From Hydrogenophaga sp. (GTDB lineage: Bacteria; Pseudomonadota; Gammaproteobacteria; Burkholderiales; Burkholderiaceae_C): DNA of 64,000 nucleotides. Every line of letters begins with the position of its first letter. Position 1 is the stretch's first letter. Location of the stretch: positions 1 to 64,000 of the forward strand of contig NZ_JAUCZG010000008.1 in NCBI RefSeq assembly GCF_030373225.1, written 5' to 3'. Below the pieces are notes generated by a model. The model saw only the letters and a list, made by a program, of their open reading frames with translations. It was not told the origin of the DNA and did not search any database. The position numbers and the translations under genes are program-made. Below, piece after piece: positions 26,428 to 33,830 of the stretch.

Positions 26428-28841
26428 AACGCGACACCGTCAACCTCGAACCCGGTCTGGACCTCAGCCGGCCGCTGACCCCGGTCAACGACGACCAGCG
26501 TTACATAGGCGCCTCGGTGCCGCGCGGCGGCATCGAGCGCCTGACCCAGGGCCTGGGCCAGTACCTCGACGACATCGAGCTGCCGCGCATGGCCCACGTG
26601 GTCTATTGGCGCAGCCCGGTGGCGCACATGCGCATCAAGTCGGTCAACGCCGATTTCGCGCGCGCCATGCCGGGCGTGCTGCTGGTGGCCGATGGGCAGG
26701 ATCTCGCCAGGATCTGCAAGCCCTGGGTGGCCACGCTGGGCCACCTGGCGGGCATGAAGTCGGCACCGCAGTACCCGCTGGCGCTGGACCGCGCCTGCTG
26801 GCAGGGCGAGCCGGTGGTGGCCGTGGTGGCCGAGACGCGCGCCGCGGCCGAAGACGCGCTGGCCTACATCGAGGTGGACTGGGAAGAACTGCCCGCCGCC
26901 ACCGACATGCTCACCGCACTGGACCCGGCCACGCCGCTGATCCACCCCGAGCTGGGCGACAACCTGTGCTTCACCCGCACGCTGGACGTGGGCCAGGTCG
27001 ACGAGACCTTTGCCCGGGCCGACGTGGTGGCCGACATCGAGTTCGAGTTCGGGCGGCACACCGGCGTGACGCTGGAGCCCCGCGCGCAGATCGCGCACTG
27101 GAGTCCCGCCGACCGCCGCCTCACGGTGTACCACTCGTGCCAGGCGCCGCACATGATGCAGGACCTCTACGGCCGCCAGTTCGACCTGCCGGCCAGCGCC
27201 ATCCGCGTGGTCTGCAAGGACGTGGGCGGCTCCTTCGGCATCAAGGTGCACGCCTACCCCGACGACTTCGCCACCGTGGCGCTCTCGATCCTGCTGGGCC
27301 GTCCGGTGAAGTTTGTGGCCGACCGGCTGGAGAGCTTCACCAGCGACATCCACGCGCGCCACCACCACATCAAGGCGCGCATCGCGGTCAATCGCGACGG
27401 TGAGATCCTCGGCTTCGACATGGACGACCTCACCGGCATCGGCCCGTACTCCATGTTCCCGCGCACCAGCGCCATCGAAGGCAACCAGGTGGTCAACCTT
27501 GTGGGCGGGCCCTACAAGCACCAGCATTACCGCGCGAAGCTCAACGTGGTGTTCCAGAACAAGACGCCGACCTGCCAGTACCGCGGCGTGGGCCACCCCA
27601 TCGCCTGTGCCGTGACCGAGGCGCTGGTGGACCTGGCCGCGCAGAAGATCGGCATGGACCCACTGCGCATCCGCGAGCTCAACGTGATTCCCGACGACGC
27701 CTACCCCACGGCCGGCATCTCGGGCATCAAGCTGGAGATCCTGTCGCACGAGGCCAGCCTCAAGAAGCTGCGCGAGCTCATGGATTACGACGCGCTGCGC
27801 GCCGAGCAGGCCGCGCTGCGCCAGCAGGGCATCCACCGCGGCATCGGCTTTGCCACCGTGATCGAGCTCACCAACCCGAGTGCTGCGTTCTACGGCGTGG
27901 GCGGCGCGCGCATCGCCTCGCAAGACGGCGCCACCGTGCGGCTGGACCCCGAAGGTCACATCACCGTGTTGATCGGCGTGGGCGAGCAGGGCCAGGGCAC
28001 CGAAGGCATCTACCAGCAGATCGCGGCCGACGCGGTGGGCGTGGACATCACCAAGGTGCGCGTGGTCACCGGCGACACCGACGCCACGCCGTACGGCGGT
28101 GGCACCTGGGCCTCGCGCGGCGCGGGCATCGGCGGCGAAGCCGTGCTGCTGGCGGGTCAGGCGCTGCGCGAGAACATCGTGAAGGTGGCGGCCATCATCC
28201 TCAAGCGCGCGGGCTCAACGCTGGCGGTGCGCCGCGACCGCATCGTGGACGCCACCACCGGCGAAGAGCTGCTGCCGCTGGCCGAGCTGGGCCGCATCGC
28301 CTACTTCCGCTCCGACACACTGCCGGCCGAGTTCACGCCCGAGCTCATGGTCACCCGGCACTACGCGCAGCGCGACTTCCCGTTCATCTTCACCAACGGC
28401 GTGCAGGCCTCGTATGTGGAGGTGGACACCGACACCGGCTTCGTGAAGCTGCTCAAGCATTGGGCGGTGGAAGACTGCGGCCGCGTGCTTAACCCCATGC
28501 TGGTGGACGAGCAGATGCGCGGCGCCATCGTGCAGGGCATCGGCGGCGCGCTGCTGGAGGAGTGCCTCTACGACGACAGCGGTCTGATGATCAACGCCAG
28601 CATGGCCGACTACCTCGTGCCCATGTCGGCCGAGATGCCCGACATTGAAGTGGCCCATATTCAGACGCCCACCGCCACCTCCAAGCTCGGCGCCAAGGGC
28701 GCGGGCGAGGCCGGCACGGCGGGCGCACCCGCGGCGGTGATGAACGCGATCAACGACGCCATGGCGCCTTTTGACGCGCACGTGTTCTCGCAGCCCATCA
28801 CACCGCAGAAAGTGTTGCGCGCCCTGGGCAAGGTGCGCTGA
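26424..28841 (+). CDS. Molybdopterin-binding (large) subunit of a Mo hydroxylase, substrate unknown
   Basis: 805 residues. The a/b hammerhead domain begins YIGASVPRGGIERLTQGLGQ. Cofactor-contact segments include GGSFGIKVHAYPDDF near residue 270, QYRGVGHP near 386 and GEQGQGTEGIYQQIAADA near 515. The conserved catalytic glutamate is in GAKGAGEAGTAGAP near 757. The active-site loop QYRGVGHP is neither AYRCSFR of true CO dehydrogenase form I nor AYRGAGR of form II. The enzyme is thus more likely a hydroxylase of an aldehyde, purine or N-heterocycle. The TRAP importer next door suggests an anionic substrate taken from outside. Confidence 0.9.
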   Translation: MKRDTVNLEPGLDLSRPLTPVNDDQRYIGASVPRGGIERLTQGLGQYLDDIELPRMAHVVYWRSPVAHMRIKSVNADFARAMPGVLLVADGQDLARICKPWVATLGHLAGMKSAPQYPLALDRACWQGEPVVAVVAETRAAAEDALAYIEVDWEELPAATDMLTALDPATPLIHPELGDNLCFTRTLDVGQVDETFARADVVADIEFEFGRHTGVTLEPRAQIAHWSPADRRLTVYHSCQAPHMMQDLYGRQFDLPASAIRVVCKDVGGSFGIKVHAYPDDFATVALSILLGRPVKFVADRLESFTSDIHARHHHIKARIAVNRDGEILGFDMDDLTGIGPYSMFPRTSAIEGNQVVNLVGGPYKHQHYRAKLNVVFQNKTPTCQYRGVGHPIACAVTEALVDLAAQKIGMDPLRIRELNVIPDDAYPTAGISGIKLEILSHEASLKKLRELMDYDALRAEQAALRQQGIHRGIGFATVIELTNPSAAFYGVGGARIASQDGATVRLDPEGHITVLIGVGEQGQGTEGIYQQIAADAVGVDITKVRVVTGDTDATPYGGGTWASRGAGIGGEAVLLAGQALRENIVKVAAIILKRAGSTLAVRRDRIVDATTGEELLPLAELGRIAYFRSDTLPAEFTPELMVTRHYAQRDFPFIFTNGVQASYVEVDTDTGFVKLLKHWAVEDCGRVLNPMLVDEQMRGAIVQGIGGALLEECLYDDSGLMINASMADYLVPMSAEMPDIEVAHIQTPTATSKLGAKGAGEAGTAGAPAAVMNAINDAMAPFDAHVFSQPITPQKVLRALGKVR

Positions 28842-28986
28842 CGGGCCGGACCCCGATGCCCGGGACGGCGCCCTGAAGGGCCGTTCAGGAACGGGTCACC
28901 ATGGACGACCCAGACACAGCGAGTGCCTGGCCTCAGCCCACACGCTGCGCTTGGTCTGTGTTTTTGGATGGCCGTCCGCGACACCC

Positions 28987-29120
28987 ATGCCACTCAACAA
29001 CGTCAAGGTGGGTAGCCGCCTGGCGCTCGCCCTCGGGCCGCCGACCACGCGCAGCAAGCCAACCAGCTCGCCAGGAGCCCATCGAACGTGGCCACCCTGG
29101 GAGGCGATGTGGTGGCAACG
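28987..29120 (+). pseudogene. Relic of a methyl-accepting chemotaxis protein
   Basis: MPLNNVKVGSRLALALG (28987-29037) matches the N-terminus of Comamonadaceae chemotaxis receptors. Directly after it, in another frame (from 29040), ADHAQQANQLARSPSNVATL-GGDVV resembles the start of their cytoplasmic signalling domain (typical form NA-xx-ARQANQLA-x-SAS-x-VA-xx-GG-x-VV). Hundreds of intervening codons and the whole C-terminal hairpin are missing. The 359-bp gap between the Mo hydroxylase and the glutaredoxin-like gene is therefore decayed receptor DNA, with nothing else recognisable in it. Identification is from remembered family patterns. Confidence 0.55.
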
Positions 29121-29200
29121 CTGCGGCGGGGAGTTCCTGGACGATCCGCGCAGACCGCATCAACTGCCACTACAGTTCAAGGCCACAACAAGGAACGCCC

Positions 29201-29569
29201 ATGCCCCGCCCGACACTTGACGAAGCCGCCATTCACCCCGCCATCCAGCAGAAAGTGGCCAGCCTGCATGCCGACCTGCTGCGCCAGGCCCAGGCCGAGG
29301 TGGCCGCCAACGCGGTGATGGTGTTCGGCATGTCGGGCAACCCCTTCGTGGGCAAGGCCCGCAAGGCACTGGACGCAGCCGGTGTGGCCCACGGCTACCT
29401 GGAGGTGGGCAGCTATTTTTCGCAGTGGCGCCGGCGCAATGCCCTGAAGATGTGGACCGGCTGGCCCACCTTTCCCATGGTGTTCGTGCGGGGTGTACTC
29501 GTGGGCGGTGCAGAAGACGTGGCCGGTCTCATCGAATCGGGCGAACTGAAGCGGCTGCTGAGCGCATGA
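29201..29569 (+). CDS. Glutaredoxin-fold protein lacking the active-site cysteine
   Basis: 122 residues. The C-terminal half (MWTGWPTFPMVFVRGVLVGG, EDVAGLIESGELKRLL) is that of monothiol Grx4/GrxD proteins, which bind glutathione-ligated 2Fe-2S clusters. The position of their CGFS motif reads SGNPFVGKARKAL with no Cys, and the whole protein has none. It cannot be a thiol oxidoreductase or ligate a cluster in the usual way, so it may be a structural or glutathione-binding protein. ATG 29201 follows AAGGAACGCCC. The stop overlaps the next gene (ATGA). Confidence 0.75.
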   Translation: MPRPTLDEAAIHPAIQQKVASLHADLLRQAQAEVAANAVMVFGMSGNPFVGKARKALDAAGVAHGYLEVGSYFSQWRRRNALKMWTGWPTFPMVFVRGVLVGGAEDVAGLIESGELKRLLSA

Positions 29570-29925
29570 AGTCCAGGGCGGAAGTGTGGCGCTGCGATGT
29601 GGGCGGTGCGAACGTGGCGGTGCTGGACATTCCCGGCTCGCTGGAGCGGCACCGCAGCTTCGACATCGACGTCACCCTGGTGGTGCGGGTGCCGCAGCCG
29701 CTGGAAGGCGCCTGGCACGCCCTGACCGTGGAGCTGGACGGCCAACAACAGTGGTCACGCCGCATTGCCAGCAACAGCCCCGGGTTGACCGACGGGCTGG
29801 ACTACCACTGCCGCGTCGAACTGCCCACCGGGCGCGCGCTGCGAGTGCGTGCCGTGGCCGGCGTTTCGGGATCGGTCGTGCGGCAGCTGGCGGTGGAAGC
29901 GCGGGAAGAGCTGCCCGGGGTTTGA
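29566..29925 (+). CDS. Hypothetical protein translationally coupled to the Grx-like gene
   Basis: 119 residues, start ATG overlapping the upstream stop by four bases. I recognise no family. It contains one pair of cysteines (WRCDVGG near residue 9 and DYHCRVEL near 84), no signal peptide and no membrane segment. The middle and end are beta-rich in appearance (HALTVELDGQQQWSRRI, RALRVRAVAGVSGSVVRQLA). Coupling suggests it works with the cysteine-less glutaredoxin-like protein. Confidence 0.6.
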   Translation: MKSRAEVWRCDVGGANVAVLDIPGSLERHRSFDIDVTLVVRVPQPLEGAWHALTVELDGQQQWSRRIASNSPGLTDGLDYHCRVELPTGRALRVRAVAGVSGSVVRQLAVEAREELPGV

Positions 29926-30017
29926 TGGCCGGGCGTCCGGGAGTACCCTGTAGCCCACTCATTTGCTGGCAAAGCATTCGCCTTGCCAGCGTCATTGCAT
30001 TTCTGGATCTGTTGACC

Positions 30018-30455
30018 ATGGCCGGCTTGCGCGCACTCACCTACCTGTCGGAAGCGATCAGCCCACTGACGCGCCCGCAGATCGAACACCTCCTCAAGAG
30101 AGCCGAGGCCCGCAACGGACAGCACGGCGTGACGGGTGTGCTGCTTTACACGAACGGGCATTTCATCCAGTACATCGAAGGTCCTGCCGAGGGTGTTGCG
30201 ACCATCTGGGACATCATCCAGGCGGACCCGTTGCACCACCGGATCGTCGAACTTGCCCACGAGCCGATCCGTGAGCGGGAATTCGCCCAGTGGTCCATGG
30301 CCTTTCGCGCCGACGGCTCGCACGGCATGTCGCATCCCACCCATCTGGATGCCCTGCTGACTGGGCGCTGCGCCGACTACGGCAAAGCGCTGACGGGGCC
30401 CACCGAGAAGCTCCTGCACTTCTGGAATGCGCACCGGGGACAGAGCGCGTTCTGA
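30018..30455 (+). CDS. Stand-alone BLUF-domain blue-light sensor
   Basis: 145 residues, nearly all one BLUF domain, which binds FAD and senses blue light through a hydrogen-bond switch. The key residues are all present: Tyr9 (RALTYLSEA), Asn33 (ARNGQHGVTG), Gln51 (GHFIQYIEG) and Trp92/Met94 (FAQWSMAF). No output domain is attached; the last ~45 residues would form the capping helices. It must signal by protein contact. It lies between the Grx-like pair and a stress-protein gene, each with its own spacing of about 90-150 bp. Confidence 0.9.
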   Translation: MAGLRALTYLSEAISPLTRPQIEHLLKRAEARNGQHGVTGVLLYTNGHFIQYIEGPAEGVATIWDIIQADPLHHRIVELAHEPIREREFAQWSMAFRADGSHGMSHPTHLDALLTGRCADYGKALTGPTEKLLHFWNAHRGQSAF

Positions 30456-30601
30456 GCCATCCAGCCGCCAGGCATGCTCCGCCAAGGCAGCGCGAACCTG
30501 TTGTCCTGGTGGATCCGGCCGGGCACGTATGCCAGCGCACAGACCCACCCGGCGATTCTTTCTACCGTGGTTCCTTCATTCAACGATGACGAGGACCACC
30601 C

Positions 30602-31168
30602 ATGAACATCGAAGCCCAGACCACGCCCGAACTCAAGCACATCGCCGAGCTGATCGAGGACATCGCCACCTCCATGCTCACCACCATCGAGGCCGACGGG
30701 TCGCTCGCCAGCCGGCCCATGTCTGCGCTCGAAATGGACGCCAGCGGGGCCATCTGGTTTTTCACCGACACGCGGTCTTCCAAGGTCGAGCGCCTGGGCG
30801 CGGTCAACCTGGCCTTCACCGACCTCGACGACAGCACCTACGTGTCGCTCTCGGGGCACGCCGAGATCGTGACCGGCCGGGACCAGATCGAACGCCTGTG
30901 GTCGCCCTTTGCGCGTCCCTGGTTTCCCGATGGTGTGGATTCGCCCACGCTGGCCTTGCTGAAGTTCGTGCCGCATTCGGCCGACTACTGGGACGCTCCC
31001 AGCAGCAAGATGGTGCGGCTCATCGGCAGCATCGCGTCGGCGGTGGCGGGCAAGCCCATCGGCATGGGTGAACACGGTTCGCACGGGGGCTGTCCGGTGG
31101 CACCGTGCCGACCGGGAGCCGCGCATGAACAAGCCTGGCCACCCCGCTGTGCCTCACCACCCCGTTGA
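30602..31168 (+). CDS. Pyridoxamine-5'-phosphate-oxidase-like general stress protein, altered C-terminus
   Basis: 188 residues. Residues 1-160 match the flavin-binding split-barrel stress protein family (start NIEAQTTPELKHIAELIEDI, then IWFFTDTRSSKVERL, and PHSADYWDAPSSKMVRLIGS). Family members usually stop soon after a GKPxxxGEHG motif. Here the frame continues 29 more residues (SHGGCPVAPCRPGAAHEQAW and beyond) that look out of frame and overlap the next gene by 44 bp. A recent frameshift or stop loss near 31075 is likely; the core domain is intact. ATG 30602 starts after an unremarkable leader. Confidence 0.82.
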   Translation: MNIEAQTTPELKHIAELIEDIATSMLTTIEADGSLASRPMSALEMDASGAIWFFTDTRSSKVERLGAVNLAFTDLDDSTYVSLSGHAEIVTGRDQIERLWSPFARPWFPDGVDSPTLALLKFVPHSADYWDAPSSKMVRLIGSIASAVAGKPIGMGEHGSHGGCPVAPCRPGAAHEQAWPPRCASPPR

Positions 31169-31430
31169 GCCCGACACGCCGTTCGAGGTGCCGCCCGAGG
31201 ACGGCAAGACGCCCTTGAAGCTGCCGCACGAGAACGACGAAGACACGGACATGACCGACGACCAGCCGGACCCGAAGATCCTGCAGGCCTGGAAGGACCT
31301 GAAAGAAGGCCAGGTGGACACTGACATGCGCGCCACGCCGGGCCAGGACGCGGCCCAGCGCGCCATCGACGTGCCGGGTCCGGGGGGGCAACCACCGCCG
31401 CAGGAGAAAACGAGCGTCCGCCACACGTAG
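31125..31430 (+). CDS. Small acidic hypothetical protein
   Basis: 101 residues, start MNKPGHPAVPHHPVEP after a GGGAG Shine-Dalgarno-like stretch. It is rich in Pro, Asp and Glu (for example PHENDEDTDMTDDQPDPK), with no membrane segment or cysteine, and is probably largely disordered. No family recognised. The gene overlaps the anomalous tail of the stress-protein gene. Base composition and codon use look like real coding sequence. Confidence 0.55.
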   Translation: MNKPGHPAVPHHPVEPDTPFEVPPEDGKTPLKLPHENDEDTDMTDDQPDPKILQAWKDLKEGQVDTDMRATPGQDAAQRAIDVPGPGGQPPPQEKTSVRHT

Positions 31431-31547
31431 CGTGCCGTGAGGGAACAGCGGGCCGTGGGGCCCGCCACGCAACGGTGGCAGAATCCGCGCTCCCCATGAG
31501 CCGGCGCCTCCGTTCGTGACTCGGGGCTCATTTCCTTCCCCTTCCCC

Positions 31548-32804
31548 ATGACTCCTCCGCTCAACGGCACGCTCGGCATCGATTTCGGCACCTCCAATTC
31601 GGCCATGGCCTGGGCCGACATGAACGGCACGGCACGGCTGATTGCGCTGGAGGGCACGGCGCTGTCCATGCCCACGGCCGTGTTCTACAACTCGGAAGAC
31701 AGCAGCACCCACTTCGGCCGTGACGCGGTGGCGCAGTACCTCGCCGGCACCGAGGGCCGGCTGATGCGCTCGCTCAAGAGCCTGCTGGGCAGCCCGCTGC
31801 TGCTGGAGACCACCGTGGTCAATCACCAGCAGATCAGCTTTCTGGACATCGTGGCCACCTATCTGGCTGCGTTGCGCGAGCGCGCCGCACAGTCGCTGGG
31901 CGTGGCGCCCACCCGGGTGGTGATGGGCCGGCCGGTGCATTTTGTCGACGATGACCTCGAGCGCGACGCGCTGGCGCAGGATTCCTTGCGGCAGGCCGCC
32001 CACGCCGTGGGTTTCCGGCAGGTGTCGTTCCAGCTGGAGCCGATCGCCGCCGCGCTGGACCACGAGCGGCGGCTCGAGCGCGAACAGGTGGTGCTGGTGG
32101 TGGACCTGGGCGGCGGCACGTCCGACTTCACCGTCGTGCGGCTCGGCCCGCAGCGCATCCGGCTGGCCGACCGGGCCGGTGACGTGCTCGCCACCACCGG
32201 CGTGCACATCGGCGGCACCGACTTCGACCAGAAGCTCAGCCTGGAGCAGGTCATGCCCTTGCTGGGCTACAAGCACCTGGGACCGCAGCAGCGCGAGGTG
32301 CCCAGCCGTGTGTTCTTCGATCTGTCGACCTGGCACCTGATCCAGTGGCTGTACCAGCCGCGTGCGCTCAGCCAGGCGCAGCAGCTGCGCGTGAACTACG
32401 CCAACGTGGCGCTGCACGAGCGCCTGATGAGGGTGCTCAAGCATCGCGACGGCCACCGCATTGCGCACGAGGTGGAACAGGCCAAGATCCGCTGCTCGGA
32501 GCAGGATGGCGCCACGCAGGTCGACCTGTCGGAAGTGGAGCCGGGCCTGGGCGCCGCCATGGACGCCGGGGCCATGCGCGACCACCTGGGCAACCTGCTC
32601 GCGCGCACCGTGGCCTGCGCCCGCGAATGCGTGCAACGCGCCGGCCTGACCGACAACACCCTCGACGCGATCTACCTCACCGGCGGCTCGTCGGCCCTGC
32701 GGCCTTTCCAGCGCGCGCTGCAGGCGGAGTTCCCTGGCGTGGATCTGGTCGAGGGCGACCTGTTCGGGGGTGTCGCTTCGGGGCTGGCCTACAGCCGGGG
32801 CTGA
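31548..32804 (+). CDS. yegD: Hsp70-family chaperone-like protein YegD
   Basis: 418 residues with an actin/Hsp70 ATPase fold. Phosphate 1 motif GIDFGTSNSAMAWAD near residue 9, phosphate 2 VVDLGGGTSDFTVV near 183 and adenosine motif IYLTGGSSALRPF near 379. It lacks the DnaK substrate-binding domain, which is normal for YegD. The role is inferred as a specialised or redox-stress chaperone. No DnaJ partner is nearby. ATG 31548 is the only start before the phosphate 1 loop. Confidence 0.9.
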   Translation: MTPPLNGTLGIDFGTSNSAMAWADMNGTARLIALEGTALSMPTAVFYNSEDSSTHFGRDAVAQYLAGTEGRLMRSLKSLLGSPLLLETTVVNHQQISFLDIVATYLAALRERAAQSLGVAPTRVVMGRPVHFVDDDLERDALAQDSLRQAAHAVGFRQVSFQLEPIAAALDHERRLEREQVVLVVDLGGGTSDFTVVRLGPQRIRLADRAGDVLATTGVHIGGTDFDQKLSLEQVMPLLGYKHLGPQQREVPSRVFFDLSTWHLIQWLYQPRALSQAQQLRVNYANVALHERLMRVLKHRDGHRIAHEVEQAKIRCSEQDGATQVDLSEVEPGLGAAMDAGAMRDHLGNLLARTVACARECVQRAGLTDNTLDAIYLTGGSSALRPFQRALQAEFPGVDLVEGDLFGGVASGLAYSRG

Positions 32805-32860
32805 ACTTGCGTTGAAATGTCTGCTCACACGGACCGGATCGTTGACCAGGAGTTCGAACC

Positions 32861-33346
32861 ATGCGCGTGTTGTTGTGTCTGGCCGCTGTCGCGGCCTTGT
32901 CGGCCTGCAGTGGTTATGCGCCGCCCCATCCGGTGGCCGGCACCACCCGGGATGAGCTTGTCGCCCTCATGGGTCCGCCGGAGATGCAGCGCCCCGTGGA
33001 AGGAGGCACACGGCTGGAGTTTCCCCGTGGCCCCCGTGGCGTGCACACCTGGTTCGTGTACCTGGATGCCAACGGGCGCGCGGTGCGCAGCGAGCAGGTG
33101 CTCAACGAGGCCACGTTCAACCGGATCCTGCCGGGCATGACCCGGGAGCAGGTCCGCCAGATCCTGGGTCGACCGGGTGAAGTGGGACTGCTGGGCCGCT
33201 CACGAGGCCATCTCTGGAGTTACCGCTACGAAAACAATTCGTGTCTCTGGTTCCAGATCGAACTGGCCCAGGACCAGACGGTGCGTTCAGCCGGCTATGG
33301 TGAGCCGCCGGAGTGCTCCAAGCCGGGCGACAGCGCGTTTTTCTGA
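32861..33346 (+). CDS. BamE/SmpA-like outer-membrane lipoprotein
   Basis: 161 residues. The signal peptide has lipobox LSAC, with Cys16 as the lipidated residue. Two tandem copies of a BamE-like helix-turn motif follow: TTRDELVALMGPPEMQR near residue 28 and MTREQVRQILGRPGEVGLL near 93. BamE proper has one copy and serves the BAM complex, so this is a duplicated relative rather than bamE itself. AGGAG precedes the ATG. Its 3' end overlaps the convergent membrane-protein gene by 52 bp. Confidence 0.78.
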   Translation: MRVLLCLAAVAALSACSGYAPPHPVAGTTRDELVALMGPPEMQRPVEGGTRLEFPRGPRGVHTWFVYLDANGRAVRSEQVLNEATFNRILPGMTREQVRQILGRPGEVGLLGRSRGHLWSYRYENNSCLWFQIELAQDQTVRSAGYGEPPECSKPGDSAFF

Positions 33347-33819
33347 GCGGGTCGGCGCGCCGTGAGCCGGGCGTACAGCCAGCCGGCGATGGCGGCGCCG
33401 GCCGCCATCACCAGCAGGCCGGGCCACTCGCGCGTGGCGTCGATGAACACCGGCATGGGTGCCAGCGCGTCGACCGTGCGCACCGCCGCCACCATGCCCG
33501 CGCCGGCCGCTGCCGCCAGCAACGGGCTGCGCCAGGCGGGCCGGCGGCGCGCCAGAACAGCCGCTGCGGCCAGCGCCGGCAGCCACCCCGCGGCCAGGAG
33601 GCCTGCATACACCGGGGCAAAACCGGCCAGGTCCTGCCAGGTGGTGCGGGCCCGCTCGGCGGCCGGGATGTCCACGCCCAGGCCCACCAGGGCCTGCAGG
33701 TTCCACTGTGTCTGCACCACCGAGCCCCAGGCCGCCGCCAGCAGCCAGGCCAGCAGCAGCGGCCCGAGATGGCGCGTCCAGCGTGGGTTGGCGGACTGGG
33801 TGGAGGGGCCGGATCTCAT
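33295..33819 (-). CDS. Hypothetical four-helix membrane protein
   Basis: 174 residues with four hydrophobic segments (about residues 18-36, 66-85, 96-115 and 132-150). No family recognised. The C-terminus lies inside the 3' end of the lipoprotein gene on the other strand. Its ATG is only 11 bp from the divergent sugar dehydrogenase ATG, so the two must share a very compact promoter zone or the true start lies further in. Confidence 0.6.
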   Translation of the reverse strand: MRSGPSTQSANPRWTRHLGPLLLAWLLAAAWGSVVQTQWNLQALVGLGVDIPAAERARTTWQDLAGFAPVYAGLLAAGWLPALAAAAVLARRRPAWRSPLLAAAAGAGMVAAVRTVDALAPMPVFIDATREWPGLLVMAAGAAIAGWLYARLTARRPAQKNALSPGLEHSGGSP

Positions 33820-33830
33820 AATGGCCGATT

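Noticed and set aside
26424..28841. True aerobic CO dehydrogenase (coxL)
   Set aside because: The active-site loop reads QYRGVGHP rather than AYRCSFR or AYRGAGR, so the CO dehydrogenase name is not supported although the operon resembles cox.
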